NCBI GenBank assembly: GCA_016788565.1
Contig: JAEUSP010000045.1
Span: 1-64,000 of the forward strand
Direction: 5' to 3'
Length of the DNA: 64,000 nt
Origin: Chlorobiota bacterium
Lineage (GTDB): Bacteria > Bacteroidota > Ignavibacteria > OLB7
A program made the translations under genes and the position numbers. The notes beneath the pieces were generated by a model that searched no databases, was not told where the DNA came from, and saw only the letters and a program-made list of their open reading frames with translations. Below, piece after piece: positions 34,169-43,640 of the stretch (position 1 is its first letter; each line of letters begins with the position of its first letter).

Positions 34169-35407
34169 ATGCACCGCACAGCGGCTTGGTCGCGCGATAT
34201 TTTTGCTTGGACCCTGTTCGATTTTGCCAACACTGGCTTTTATGTGGTGATGATCAGCGTCGTCTTCCCCGCATTTTTTAACGACGTGATTGCTGGCGGG
34301 AACGAAGCCTACTGGGGGCGCGCCATCAGTGCCTCGATGCTGATAACCGCGCTGATTGGCCCGCTGCTTGGCTCGATGGCCGATGCCACAAACCGGAAGA
34401 AACTCTATCTGGGTCTGTTCACCACCGCGTGCGTTGTTGCCACCGCCGCCATGTACGGAACCGGCCCCGGCACGCTGATGCTGGCCGTCAGCCTGCTGAT
34501 TGTGGCGAACATCGGGTTTGAAGGTGGGACCATTTTCTACGATGCCTTCCTTCCCGAAATCACCACGCCGGAACATTACAGCCGCGTTTCCGGCTACGGG
34601 TTTGCCATGGGCTATCTTGGCTCGCTGGTGATTCTTGGGATTATCCTCCCCATCCTCAGTGCCGAAGAGCGAACCATTGATGATGTTCGGCTCACCTTCA
34701 TCATCGCTGCCGGTTTTTTCGCGCTCTTCTCCCTTCCCCTTTTCTTCCGGCTAACGGAGCACCGCCGCGCAATCCCCAACGAAGACCGGTTGCTGCTTGT
34801 TGGCTACCGCCGGCTTCGCCAGACGTTCACGCATATCCGCCACTACCAGGGGGTGCGGCGGTTTTTGCTGGCCTTTTTTGTGTATAACGACAGCATCCTG
34901 ACGGTGATCGCGTTCGCTTCGATTTATGGATCGGAGACGTTGAAGCTGGAGATGACGGAGCTGATTATGTTCTTCATGGTGGTGCAGGTAACGGCGATTG
35001 TGGGATCGCTGCTGTTTGGGCGAATCACCGCCAACATCGGTGCGCGCCAAGCGATTATCATCACCCTGTTCATCTGGCTGGGGATCACGATTGCTGCGTT
35101 TTTGGTGGACTCCAAAACCGGATTTTTTGTGATTGGTGGCGTGGCCGGCATCGCGCTGGGTTCGTCGCAATCGTGCAGCCGGACCTTGATGGCGTTGCTT
35201 ACTCCATCCGACAAAAAAACGGAGTTCTTTGGTTTCTACGACGGCTTTTTTGGGAAGGCTTCGGCCACCCTGGGGCCCCTGATTTACGGCGAAGCAGCAT
35301 CGGCCTACGGCCAGCGGCCAGCAATGCTGATTGTTGCAGTGCTGTTCTTAGTTGGCATCGCGCTGATGTTCCGCGTGCCAGATGTGCGGCCAGAAATTGC
35401 TGAGTAA
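34169..35407 (+). CDS. MFS transporter, Atg22/UMF1-like
   Basis: A 412-residue protein with about 12 hydrophobic helices, starting at ATG 34169. MHRTAAWSRDIFAWTLFDFA is the signature N-terminus of the Atg22-like MFS family, related to vacuolar amino-acid effluxers in fungi. GPLLGSMADATNRKKLYL is the MFS loop 2-3 motif, and TIFYDAFLPEITTPEHYSRV is also typical. The substrate in bacteria is unknown. TATCTTCG at 34105-34112 is a candidate promoter element 57 nt upstream. Confidence 0.88.
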   Translation: MHRTAAWSRDIFAWTLFDFANTGFYVVMISVVFPAFFNDVIAGGNEAYWGRAISASMLITALIGPLLGSMADATNRKKLYLGLFTTACVVATAAMYGTGPGTLMLAVSLLIVANIGFEGGTIFYDAFLPEITTPEHYSRVSGYGFAMGYLGSLVILGIILPILSAEERTIDDVRLTFIIAAGFFALFSLPLFFRLTEHRRAIPNEDRLLLVGYRRLRQTFTHIRHYQGVRRFLLAFFVYNDSILTVIAFASIYGSETLKLEMTELIMFFMVVQVTAIVGSLLFGRITANIGARQAIIITLFIWLGITIAAFLVDSKTGFFVIGGVAGIALGSSQSCSRTLMALLTPSDKKTEFFGFYDGFFGKASATLGPLIYGEAASAYGQRPAMLIVAVLFLVGIALMFRVPDVRPEIAE

Positions 35408-35591
35408 GCACACCGGCTCATCTCAAATTTGCGTGCGAAGGGAGAGTTGGTAGGTGAAAGTTCGGTGGATTTGCTGATACTGCACACACCAACTCTATCT
35501 GAGCCAACCTCTCTTTCTCTTCCCTCTGTGACCTCTGTGTCTCTGTGGTTCTTTCCCCTCTTCGCTTCTGAAAAAATGAGGAGCCAAAAAC

Positions 35592-37103
35592 TCACCCCCA
35601 CCCTCCTGCAAACGGGTCATGCAATGCTTGCAGCCCAAGCCACAGATAATTGGAGATTGGCGGAATCGCGCTGGCGATGTTGGCCAGCAACAGCAAAGCC
35701 GCAACCACAACACGCCAACGCCCGATTGGAGCACTTGAGAAAAATAGAGGTTGGTGATCCCCCGCCGGAGTGAGTTTGCGCCGGTAGCCAGCAATCGCAA
35801 TTCTTCCCCCCACGGCCCACATTGCAATCAGGGCAATCGCCCCCATCCACGCAATCCACTGGTATCCACCATCGGCCAACACCGCCAGCAACCATGGGCG
35901 TGTGGTGAAGAGTATCCCCCAGGGCAAGCCGGCAAGAAGCATCACCCCAGCAAGCAGCAGATGCCCCTCCACCCTTCCGGTTCGCCCAACCGATTGAAGC
36001 TGAGTAAGCCGCAGTGGTGTTCCGTTGTTGTTTTCCGGCAGCAACAGCAGCAGCGCAATCGTTGCGGTGGCAACCCCAAACAACATCTGCAGAACGTACG
36101 GGCTTCCATCCCCCTGGAACGGAAGAATGGGAAGGAAGATGAAGGCGATAGAGGCGGTGACAAGATGCGCCAGCATTGCCGACAGCCGTTGCTCGCGAAG
36201 CATTGCCGCAACGGAAAGCAGCATCACCATCACCGTTAGCCCGCCAACGAAAGGCTGCCAATGTAAGTCCGGCAGCTGCATGGGCCAGGCTCTGCCAAGC
36301 AATCGAATCACCCCAACCAGAACCCCTACCGGAACCAACAGAAGAAGGAACATCCGCGCCGAGCGTGAGGCCAAGTCGGGAAGGTGCGGGACCGAGGTGA
36401 ACGAAGGGAACAGCCCGCCACGCAGGGCAATTCCCACCAGCAGAAGAAGGTTTCCGGCAACAAACGGCAGCACCGGAATTGGCGCGCTATTCTGGGCGGT
36501 GGCAATGTTGTTGATGGTGGCGTAGTTGGTTGCGCTGGTGAAGGAAAGAATGAAGCCAATCCCCAACAACATTGCAGGGGTTCCCGCCGCGCTCAATATC
36601 ACGTTCGAACGCCTACTTCCCCCTTCGGCCTGAAGCAACTTCCATGTGGAAATCCCAACCAGTTCCAGCCCCGCAAACAGCGTCAGCAGATCGTCGGCAC
36701 CGACGGCCAACCACAGCCCCAGCAAGCCGCTGCACTGAAAAATGGAGGAAGGGGAAGGGCGCGCGTTTCCGGTAAGCCAGCGGGAAAGTTCGGCACCAAG
36801 CAGCGGGATCAGAAGGGTGAGTTTCATTGCCACCACAAGCCCATCAATCACCACCATGCCGTAGCCAAGCGGCTGGCCGGGACCCTGGAACAACCACTCG
36901 GCCTTGAAGGCGTTATCGGCCAGCGGAAGTTGGAGCAACAGAACCAACGCCCCAGCAACCAGATACCCCACCGCCAGCACCGCCGGAAGCCTTGTTGCGA
37001 AGGCTTCGCGGCGGGCAACAATCGCCCCGGCAACAAAGGTTGCAATCAGCAGAAACTCTGGCAGGAAGCCGTAGAGGCTGAAGAGGAATTGGGAGGAGAT
37101 CAT
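35592..37103 (-). CDS. Divergent NuoN-like antiporter-type membrane subunit
   Basis: A 503-residue membrane protein with about 14 helices, from ATG 37103 (MISSQFLFSLYGFLPEFLLI). Residue pattern and size fit complex I subunit N. FAGLELVGISTWKLLQ keeps the conserved Glu of helix 5. However the channel segment usually reading FKxxxxPFHxWxPDVY is here LRGGLFPSFTSVPHLPD, so the key Lys is Arg and the His/Trp/Tyr are gone. It is last in a minus-strand cluster with J- and K-like genes and a secreted protein. It may be a degraded duplicate or a repurposed channel. Confidence 0.7.
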   Translation of the reverse strand: MISSQFLFSLYGFLPEFLLIATFVAGAIVARREAFATRLPAVLAVGYLVAGALVLLLQLPLADNAFKAEWLFQGPGQPLGYGMVVIDGLVVAMKLTLLIPLLGAELSRWLTGNARPSPSSIFQCSGLLGLWLAVGADDLLTLFAGLELVGISTWKLLQAEGGSRRSNVILSAAGTPAMLLGIGFILSFTSATNYATINNIATAQNSAPIPVLPFVAGNLLLLVGIALRGGLFPSFTSVPHLPDLASRSARMFLLLLVPVGVLVGVIRLLGRAWPMQLPDLHWQPFVGGLTVMVMLLSVAAMLREQRLSAMLAHLVTASIAFIFLPILPFQGDGSPYVLQMLFGVATATIALLLLLPENNNGTPLRLTQLQSVGRTGRVEGHLLLAGVMLLAGLPWGILFTTRPWLLAVLADGGYQWIAWMGAIALIAMWAVGGRIAIAGYRRKLTPAGDHQPLFFSSAPIGRWRVVVAALLLLANIASAIPPISNYLWLGLQALHDPFAGGWG

Positions 37104-37465
37104 CTGGGGGGAAATCAGTGAAAAGTATGAGCCGAGACACTGAAATGTCGAATGCCGAATGTCGAATGTCGAATCAAGAATGAAGAGTTTTGGAGTACTC
37201 TTCGAAGCCAGCCCTCCGCTCATGCTGAGCTACGTCGAAGTATGAGCGGAGCCACCGAATTTCGCGCCCCCCTGCTTCGCTGCAAGCAGCTTCGTCTCCC
37301 CCCAAGTTTGGGAGGAAGAGGGGGAAGTTCCATCACTCTGTCCGATATCCTCACTGCCACATGCGAGATCGCTTCGTCGAAGACTCCTCGCGATGACAGC
37401 AGGTAATTTCGGGAGAACCATCCAACCATTCATTGCTCACTTGGCACTGCTGGCAACTTCTCCCA
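37104..37465. repeat. Intergenic repeats between the N-like and secreted-protein genes
   Basis: Contains a GAATGTC octamer array (37143-37175) and a REP-like palindrome (37213-37258). A stretch at 37262-37325, including CCCCCCTGCTTCGCT and AGTTTGGGAGGAAGA, is similar to sequence next to the palindrome at 10303. No gene is supported. Confidence 0.65.
37213..37258. repeat. REP-like palindromic repeat (best copy)
   Basis: CCTCCGCTCATGCTGAGCTA then CGTCGAAGTATGAGCGGAGC, giving a clean CCGCTCAT/ATGAGCGG stem. It is used here as the type copy for the family. Confidence 0.8.
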
Positions 37466-38266
37466 TCACTTGCTGGAAGCTGGGGTTTCCGGTTTTATCC
37501 GTTGCTGTTGAAGCTCGGCTGGGGTTGGAGCTTGCTGGGGGGCAACATTCATTGGCTGGGCGTACAGAACCAGCACGCGGGGATAGGCCTTCACAATATC
37601 CATCGGTTCCTCCCCTTTGAACGGAGCCAGCGGCTTCCCTTTCACCTGCATGCAATGGAACACCAGCGGAGTTTTCTTGCCGATCACGAACGGAGCAACG
37701 TTTACCGCGTAGCTTACTCCACCCCCCCAACGGTTGGTGTCAATGGTGAACGGTGCGGGCCGCAGCAACTCATCGGTTCCGAAACGGAAGATGAAATGGG
37801 TGGGCTGGTTGGTTTGGGCATACACGCGGATCAGCTTCGGTTTTGGGCCGGAAACTTTGTCCATGTACGGAAGCGTGTTGGTCCCTTCGGGAAGTTGTTG
37901 CTGCAACACGTTCAGCCAGTTGTAGGTCCCTTTCAGCGCGCCGCTCTCCCACTCTTCCACCACGTAGTTAATCTGGAACACCTGCCCGGCGGCCCCGCTA
38001 ATCGGGAACTTGTAGGTCTCGATTCCCAACGCGCTGAAGGCGTTGCGGATATCTACCAAGTCCATCTGCTGCGCAATTTTTGTGGCCGCCGGCTTGGCAG
38101 ATTTTGTTGCTGGTTTCGCCGGCTGCATCCCCTTCCCTGATTGGGGCGCAACCGGTTTTGGCGTGGTGGTTTTTGGCGCGGGCGCGGCCCCGCGTGGTTG
38201 CTGCGCCAGCAGTGTTCCGCTGCCAACAAGCAGCGTGAAGGCCAGTGTCAGAAAGGACGTTTTCAT
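37466..38266 (-). CDS. Secreted protein of unknown function in the Nuo-like cluster
   Basis: A 266-residue protein. ATG 38266 (MKTSFLTLAFTLLVGSGTLL) gives a signal peptide cleaved after AQ; the long frame upstream is not coding. Residues 23-70 are Ala/Pro/Lys-rich and probably flexible. The folded part (70-250) has beta-rich stretches such as FRFGTDELLRPAPF and PLVFHCMQVKGKPLAPF. I recognise no family. It lies between the K-like and N-like genes on the same strand, so a role outside the membrane linked to that module is possible but unproven. Confidence 0.7.
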   Translation of the reverse strand: MKTSFLTLAFTLLVGSGTLLAQQPRGAAPAPKTTTPKPVAPQSGKGMQPAKPATKSAKPAATKIAQQMDLVDIRNAFSALGIETYKFPISGAAGQVFQINYVVEEWESGALKGTYNWLNVLQQQLPEGTNTLPYMDKVSGPKPKLIRVYAQTNQPTHFIFRFGTDELLRPAPFTIDTNRWGGGVSYAVNVAPFVIGKKTPLVFHCMQVKGKPLAPFKGEEPMDIVKAYPRVLVLYAQPMNVAPQQAPTPAELQQQRIKPETPASSK

Positions 38267-38373
38267 TTTTTGTTTTTGGTTGGTTTGGTTGGTTTGGTTG
38301 GAATGTGACACGGGGAGCAAGAAACATTTGGCAAGGGCTATCCGGGGCTTTATCAACGATTCTTTCAGGGACT

Positions 38374-38652
38374 CTATCCGCCAGTTTCCGAGAAGTGACG
38401 CGGGGAAGTGCGTGGCGCAACAGCTTGCCGAAACAGCCTGAGCCCCACCACAAGCAACACCCCCAACGGCACCCCAAACCAGACGTTGGAAGGAATCTGG
38501 GTGGCATAGGTCTGGAGCAGTACTCCCACCGCGCCAACCACCATCAGGGTTTGCCCAAGCAGAAGCTGCGGGGTGTTGCGCCGCAGAATCGCACAACAGC
38601 CGCCAACAATCACCAAGCTGAGGGAAAGGAATAGCACCGGAGAATCGGTCAT
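38374..38652 (-). CDS. Degenerate NuoK-like subunit
   Basis: A 92-residue membrane protein. LVIVGGCCAILRRNTPQLLL and LMVVGAVGVLL align well with the first two helices of complex I subunit K. The conserved proton-path Glu of helix 2 is Gln (LLGQTLMVVG instead of LIGLEIMINA), and the Glu of helix 3 is not found. The C-terminus is Arg/Ser-rich. Proton pumping in the classical way therefore looks unlikely. The start overlaps the J-like gene stop by 4 bp (ATGA). Confidence 0.7.
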   Translation of the reverse strand: MTDSPVLFLSLSLVIVGGCCAILRRNTPQLLLGQTLMVVGAVGVLLQTYATQIPSNVWFGVPLGVLLVVGLRLFRQAVAPRTSPRHFSETGG

Positions 38653-39203
38653 GGCAGCGTGTGGCGGTTTGGTTGGTGAGCAACATCATCGGCAGATACT
38701 GATCCTTGCTGGGGGGGAACCGTGACTTTGCACACAACAACAGCAACAGCCGCAACAACCCACAGCAGAAGCATATCAGCATCGAAAAGACGCAATGGGG
38801 TAGCCGATGTTCCTTGCTCCGTTGCGGCTGGCACGCTCTGTTGCTGAGCAATCCCACCGATTCCGTCCATGCTGCCAACAACCGCCAGCAACGCTCCGCC
38901 AACAACTCCGCAAAAAAGCCCGGCAGCAAGAATTTTTCCCCACGAGTGAGTTCCGTTGGGGAAGGCTTTGGGCTTGCGTGGGGTACGCCATTCGGTGCCA
39001 GCAATCGCCACCGCAACCACCACCAGCGCAAGTAGAGGCGTGGCCATATCCAACAACATCAGTGCAATAAGTCCCGCACCCGCAACTGGTGCAGCAACTG
39101 TCACAGCAATCGCTGAGCCACGCCCCCGGTAGCCAACAGCAACAAGAGCCGCCGGAGCAATCGTCAGCGTGGCAATGCCCCAGGATAGAGCCTCGTTTCC
39201 CAT
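38649..39203 (-). CDS. NuoJ-like membrane protein
   Basis: A 184-residue protein with about five hydrophobic segments. Position directly before, and 4-bp overlap with, a NuoK-like gene is the main reason for the J call, since J-K order is universal in complex I operons. The sequence (LIALMLLDMATPLLALVVVA) has the helix 2-3 layout of NuoJ but lacks its conserved Tyr-x-Gly-Ala. A soluble loop around TEWRTPRKPKAFPNGTHSWG and a Ser/Gln-rich C-terminus are extra. It is first of the module. Confidence 0.5.
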   Translation of the reverse strand: MGNEALSWGIATLTIAPAALVAVGYRGRGSAIAVTVAAPVAGAGLIALMLLDMATPLLALVVVAVAIAGTEWRTPRKPKAFPNGTHSWGKILAAGLFCGVVGGALLAVVGSMDGIGGIAQQQSVPAATEQGTSATPLRLFDADMLLLWVVAAVAVVVCKVTVPPQQGSVSADDVAHQPNRHTLP

Positions 39204-39239
39204 CTGGATGTTGCTCAGATATTGGTGGCTTCGGCTATT

Positions 39240-39458
39240 TTATAGCCCAGCCAACTTCTCCTTAAAATGGCGATAGGCAAAGAAGAGTGCGACAGTGGCC
39301 ACAAGCTCAATCAACCCGGCAACCAAGAACCAAACTCTGTCGAAGTCATCCGATGGAGCCGTAAGCAGATAAAGCACGATGAACACAATGGCTGCCACCA
39401 GATTGAAAACAGCCATAATCAGGAAACCGGAAGCGGCATTGGTTGGTTGTGAGGTCAT
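39240..39458 (-). CDS. Small two-helix membrane protein
   Basis: A 72-residue protein with two transmembrane helices (FLIMAVFNLVAAIVFIVLYL and VWFLVAGLIELVATVALFFA) and a basic C-terminal tail. No recognised family. It is 36 bp upstream of the J-like gene on the same strand and may head that transcript. TATCTTCG at 39560-39567 (minus strand) is a candidate -7 element about 100 nt upstream. Confidence 0.6.
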   Translation of the reverse strand: MTSQPTNAASGFLIMAVFNLVAAIVFIVLYLLTAPSDDFDRVWFLVAGLIELVATVALFFAYRHFKEKLAGL

Positions 39459-39630
39459 TGCTGTGAACGGTTGAATGCTTCGGCGCGGCAGTTGCTACCG
39501 CAGTTGCCAACATGGCATTCCGAACACCACGTCAGGTACGCGCCCCATGTTGGCCGTTGCGAAGATAGTTCAAAACAGCCCGTTTGCTGGTAAGTGTATG
39601 AAGCAAAAAACAAGAAGCATTGCCCCAATA

Positions 39631-39671
39631 GCAAAACGGCCCAACCACCAGTTGGTGATTGAGCCGTTTGC
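39631..39671 (-). terminator. Terminator after rpsA
   Basis: Read on the minus strand, GCAAACGGCTCAATCACC pairs with GGTGGTTGGGCCGTTTTGC through an imperfect stem of about 18 bp. It starts 19 nt after the rpsA stop. The following tract is U-poor. Confidence 0.65.
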
Positions 39672-39690
39672 AAATATCTGCCTAATCTGT

Positions 39691-41595
39691 TTAGGCTTGG
39701 TTCTCTTCGCTGACCACTGCATCGGCAGTGGCTTCCGGTGCTGCGGTTTCGGGCGCAACAGTTTCGGATGCTGGCACCTCTGCTGGTGCTTCAGCGATCA
39801 CCTCTGCTGGTGCTTCGGCCACTGGTGCAGCCACGGCGGCAACGTCATCGGCACTCATCCCAGCCGGTTCCGACTGTGGGACCGGATGCTGGCGATAGTA
39901 GTCGGCTTGCTGTTCTTGGCTGCGGTTTTTCAGAGCCTCCACTGCCGAAAGGGTGATCCGTTTGGACTCCTTATCGAACTCAATAACCTTCAGCGGAAGC
40001 TGGTCGCCAACGCGGAAGAATTGGGCGATATTTTTCACCGGAGCCGAAGCAAGCTGGGAAGTTGGAACAAAGCCATCCACCCCTTGCGGAAGCTCGATCA
40101 CCACCCCTTTGTCAATAATCCGAACGATGGTTCCTTCGGTTTCGCTGCCAACGGAGTAATCGCCGGCGAACTCATCCCAGGGGTTCATGTTCAACTGCTT
40201 GTGGCCCAAGCTGATGCGGCGTTGGTCGGGTTCCACACCAAGCACAATCACATCAAGCTCCTGCCCTTTTTTCAGCACTTCCCCTGGGTGGCGAAGTTTT
40301 TTGGTCCAGCTTAGGTCGCTGATGTGAACAAGTCCATCCACGCCTGGCTCAAGCTCGACAAACACCCCAAAGTTGGCAAGATTCCGAACCGCCCCTTTGT
40401 GGATGGAGCCGATTGGATATTTCTGCATCAGCTCGCTCCACGGGTCTGGCTCAAGCTGCTTCATTCCCAACGAAATTTTCTTGTCGTCCTTGTCAATGTT
40501 CAGCACCTGCACCTCCACATTTTGGCCCAACGAGACCACTTGTGATGGATGCTTCACGTGCTGGGTCCAGGACATTTCGGAGATGTGGATCAAGCCTTCG
40601 ATGCCACGCTCGATTTCGATGAATGCGCCGTAATCGGTAAGCGACACCACCTTGCCGGTGATCTTGCTGCCAACGGCGATTTTCTCATCAATCTGCTCCC
40701 ACGGGTGGGCGGTCAGTTGCTTCAAGCCAAGCGAGATGCGGCGGCGTTCTTCGTCGAAATCCAGAACCACAACTTTGATCGTCTCATCCAGCTTCACAAC
40801 CTCGGACGGATGATTGACGCGGCCCCATGATAGGTCGGTGATATGCACCAAGCCATCCACGCCGCCAAGGTCCACAAACACACCGAAGTCGGTGATTGCC
40901 TTGACGATACCTTCCAGCACCAAACCTTTTTCCAGCTTGGCAAGAATTTCCTGGCGTTGTCCGGCAAGGTTTTCTTCCAGAAGAACCTTGTGCGAGACCA
41001 CAACATTTTCGTTCGGATGGTTGACTTTCACCACACGCACGTCAAGTTCGCGGCCCAGCAGTGCGTCGAAATCGCGCACGGGGCGAACATCCACTTGCGA
41101 GCCGGGAAGGAAGGCATCAAGCCCCAAAAGATCAACAACCAACCCGCCTTTAATGCGGCGGCTGACCTTCGCTTTCAAGACATCTTGGTTTTCGTACGAC
41201 TTCATAATCCGATCCCAGATTCGCATGAAGTCGGCGCGTTTGCGGCTCAGCAGAAGTTTGCCGTCGGTATCCTCCACTTTTTCAAGATAGACCTCAACCT
41301 CATCGCCAGCTTTCAGCCCTTCGATGTTTGCGAACTCACTCCGTGGCACAATGCCTTCCGATTTAAAGCCGATATCAATCGAGACTTCGTCATCGTTCAC
41401 CAGCACCACACGGCCTGTGATGATCTCATGTTCGGTAAGATCGCCGAGTGTGCCTTCGTACATCTTCATCATGTCGCTGTACTCAGTATTTGAGTAATCG
41501 CTGTGGCGACGGAAGCGTGCCTCGTTCCGCTTTGCATTGAAGCTTTGGCGCAAGGTCTTTTTCTGGTCTTTCCCGTTCTGTGTGGATTCAGCCAT
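39691..41595 (-). CDS. rpsA: 30S ribosomal protein S1
   Basis: A 634-residue protein with six S1 (OB-fold) repeats. The last four have the clear pattern GxVxxxxxFGxFVxL..[13 protein letters not shown] (for example [20 protein letters not shown] and [20 protein letters not shown]). It binds mRNA and delivers it to the 30S subunit. ATG 41595 is preferred over 41610, because GGAAGG lies about 8 nt before it. A 50-residue Ala/Glu/Pro-rich tail extends past the last domain. A candidate promoter lies about 390 nt upstream, implying a long leader. Confidence 0.96.
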   Translation of the reverse strand: MAESTQNGKDQKKTLRQSFNAKRNEARFRRHSDYSNTEYSDMMKMYEGTLGDLTEHEIITGRVVLVNDDEVSIDIGFKSEGIVPRSEFANIEGLKAGDEVEVYLEKVEDTDGKLLLSRKRADFMRIWDRIMKSYENQDVLKAKVSRRIKGGLVVDLLGLDAFLPGSQVDVRPVRDFDALLGRELDVRVVKVNHPNENVVVSHKVLLEENLAGQRQEILAKLEKGLVLEGIVKAITDFGVFVDLGGVDGLVHITDLSWGRVNHPSEVVKLDETIKVVVLDFDEERRRISLGLKQLTAHPWEQIDEKIAVGSKITGKVVSLTDYGAFIEIERGIEGLIHISEMSWTQHVKHPSQVVSLGQNVEVQVLNIDKDDKKISLGMKQLEPDPWSELMQKYPIGSIHKGAVRNLANFGVFVELEPGVDGLVHISDLSWTKKLRHPGEVLKKGQELDVIVLGVEPDQRRISLGHKQLNMNPWDEFAGDYSVGSETEGTIVRIIDKGVVIELPQGVDGFVPTSQLASAPVKNIAQFFRVGDQLPLKVIEFDKESKRITLSAVEALKNRSQEQQADYYRQHPVPQSEPAGMSADDVAAVAAPVAEAPAEVIAEAPAEVPASETVAPETAAPEATADAVVSEENQA

Positions 41596-42113
41596 GATTG
41601 TGCCTTCCATGTGGTACTTACCCCTGAAACTTCCAACCCCTGGCGTAGCATGGGTTGTGGAAGCGTTGCAGTGACGCGGTTCGCTTGCCAGATGGTTCCG
41701 CTGCCGGGCTGCCGGTTGGTTGAACGGCCATGAGACGTGTGGCTATTCTGCGGCGGCGGAATCTGCTGCGTGCGTTTGCTGCAAGTCCCCGATTCGCCAG
41801 CCGGTGCGTCCCAGCACAGGCATCAGCGAGAGGCGGGTAACGAAAGTGATTAACGTTGATGTTGGATTGTTGAATATCCGGCAGCCGGTGCCGCTGCGTG
41901 AAAGAACAGTGTATTGAAAAACGCTGCGTTCAAGAACCGCGACACCTACCTTCCAGCACCTATTGGTGCAAGGAAAAAGCCTGCAAAGATAGGCCATCGG
42001 TGGTTCGGTTTGCAACCCCGCCAGCAAGGGAAATCCCGCAAAGCGGGGCTGGCGAACGCACTTTTACGTTTTCTCCCCGCAAACACGGCTTCATCTTCAG
42101 CGATCTTGCCACC
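41596..42113. other. Divergent region with probable long rpsA leader
   Basis: Separates rpsA (minus) from the SDR gene (plus). A good Bacteroidota-type promoter at 41983-42015 faces rpsA, leaving about 380 nt of untranslated leader. Frames seen here on either strand have no family resemblance or coding character. A regulatory RNA structure is possible but I could not define one. Confidence 0.5.
41983..42015 (-). promoter_or_regulatory. Candidate rpsA promoter (-33/-7 type)
   Basis: On the minus strand TTG (42015-42013) is followed after 21 nt by TATCTTTGC (41991-41983). This is the same -7 element as before the DtxR-type regulator gene. Confidence 0.55.
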
Positions 42114-42884
42114 ATGCTACATCAACGCATTATTCTAACCGGGGCCAGTAGTGGGATTGGAGCGATGATGGCAAGGGAATACGGGAAACAGGGATGCCGA
42201 TTGCTGCTGGTTGCACGGCGCGACCAGCAGTTGGAATCCACGGCGGCAGAGGTTGTTGCCGCCGGTGGCCAAGCCCAAATTCTTGTGGCCGACGTCGCAG
42301 CCCCAGAAACCGCCGCAACTGTCGTGAAACTGGCGATGGAAACCTGGGAAGGGATTGATCTGGTGATTGCAAACGCTGGGGTCAGCAACCCGCAATGGTT
42401 CGATTCCTTCGATGCCGCCGATGCCGAGCGGACGATGCAGGTGAACTACTTCAGCGTTGTGCGGATGTTGGAGGCGGTGATCCCGGTTTTTCGCAACCAG
42501 GGGAGCGGGACGTTCGTGGCGGTCAGCTCGCTGGCGGGATACCGTGGGATGCCCGGCTCGGGGCCGTACAACGCCAGCAAATCCGCCGTCACCACGCTGA
42601 TGCAAAGCCTACGGACAGAAGTTGTGGGAACACCGATCAAGCTGCTGACCATCAGCCCCGGATTTATCCGCACCCCGATGACCGACAAAAACGAGTTCTA
42701 CATGCCATTTTTGTTGGAGCCAGAGCAGGGGGCGCGGCGAATCATGCAAGCAATTGCCCGTGGGAAATCGGAGTACCGCTTCCCCACGCGGCTTAGCATC
42801 GGGGTGCGGCTGTTGCAGTGGATGCCGAACTGGTTGTTCGACCGCCTGATGAAGCGATTACGCCCACGGGAATCGAAGGGATAA
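42114..42884 (+). CDS. Short-chain dehydrogenase/reductase
   Basis: A 256-residue classical SDR from ATG 42114. ILTGASSGIGAMMAREYGKQ is the NAD(P)-binding TGxxxGIG motif, VIANAGVSNP the NAG motif, and the catalytic Ser-Tyr-Lys are in VAVSSLAGYRG and GPYNASKSAV. ARRD after strand 2 favours NADP. The C-terminus (LLQWMPNWLFDRLMKRLRP) is amphipathic and may contact membrane. Substrate unknown. Upstream in-frame codons are not coding-like. Confidence 0.9.
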   Translation: MLHQRIILTGASSGIGAMMAREYGKQGCRLLLVARRDQQLESTAAEVVAAGGQAQILVADVAAPETAATVVKLAMETWEGIDLVIANAGVSNPQWFDSFDAADAERTMQVNYFSVVRMLEAVIPVFRNQGSGTFVAVSSLAGYRGMPGSGPYNASKSAVTTLMQSLRTEVVGTPIKLLTISPGFIRTPMTDKNEFYMPFLLEPEQGARRIMQAIARGKSEYRFPTRLSIGVRLLQWMPNWLFDRLMKRLRPRESKG

Positions 42885-42923
42885 CAACAGCCAAGTACCG
42901 CTTTGCTCACTCTCCCCCACTGC

Positions 42924-43640
42924 CTACTCCCGCTCCCACGCCGATTTTCGTTGCAATGCGGCTTGGTGGCGGGGGCGCAACCGCCGGCGTTCCAGAATTT
43001 TGGAGAGTTGCAGGGCCACATTTTCAAGCCCGGAAAATGGATAGTGAGGGATTCGGTTGGCATTGCACCAAGCCGCCAATTTTCCTTTGGCAAAAACGAT
43101 GTCCGCGTGTTCGGCAGGGCAATGGTCGCTTATCCCGTCGCCAATGTAGATAATCCGGGCATCGGGATGAGCCAGCCGAAGCAGCACATTCCGTTTGCAG
43201 GTGGCCGTGAAGCATTCGCACCCTTCGGTTGCGTGCGGAAAACTGACGGTCATCCCACCATCTGGGGTGAGTTCTGCGTGGTTGCAAAAAATCTCCACCT
43301 CGGTTATCCCGTGTAATTCCAAGAAACGATGGATGTACAGATCGAACCCATCGCTAACAATGGTGAACGGAATAGAATGATTGCGAGCAACAGCAAGCAG
43401 CGACTGGAACCCAGCATCAATCGGAATTGTTCGCAGAAAATCGCCCAATAATTCGTGAGTAATTGGCTGGGTGAGGTGTTGTGCCATTTTCTGCCAATAC
43501 TCACGCACTGGAAGTATTCCCGCGATCATTTGCGCATTCCACGGCTCGTGCTGGCCAAACCGCTGGAACAGTTCCCACCCAATATCCTGGCCGCTGATCG
43601 TGCCGTCGAAATCACAGAAGATGTGGCATTGGTATAGCAT
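42924..43640 (-). CDS. HAD-family phosphatase, MtnX/SerB-like
   Basis: A 238-residue HAD phosphatase. The nucleophile motif is FCDFDGTISGQDIG, motif II is FTIVSDGFDLYI, and motif III/IV is IIYIGDGISDHCPAEHADIV. The overall pattern fits the MtnX-like group (enol-phosphate phosphatase of methionine salvage) or a SerB-like enzyme; no other salvage genes are near. CNHAELTPDGGMTVSFPH is typical of MtnX-type proteins. It converges on the SDR gene with a 39-bp gap. Confidence 0.85.
   Translation of the reverse strand: MLYQCHIFCDFDGTISGQDIGWELFQRFGQHEPWNAQMIAGILPVREYWQKMAQHLTQPITHELLGDFLRTIPIDAGFQSLLAVARNHSIPFTIVSDGFDLYIHRFLELHGITEVEIFCNHAELTPDGGMTVSFPHATEGCECFTATCKRNVLLRLAHPDARIIYIGDGISDHCPAEHADIVFAKGKLAAWCNANRIPHYPFSGLENVALQLSKILERRRLRPRHQAALQRKSAWERE

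Noticed and set aside
37466-39031. 521-residue reading frame as one protein
   Set aside because: Only the part from ATG 38266 has a signal peptide and protein-like composition; the upstream half lies over the NuoK/J-like genes in another frame.
41743-42027. 94-residue frame upstream of rpsA
   Set aside because: No coding character or motif, and it spans the predicted rpsA promoter.
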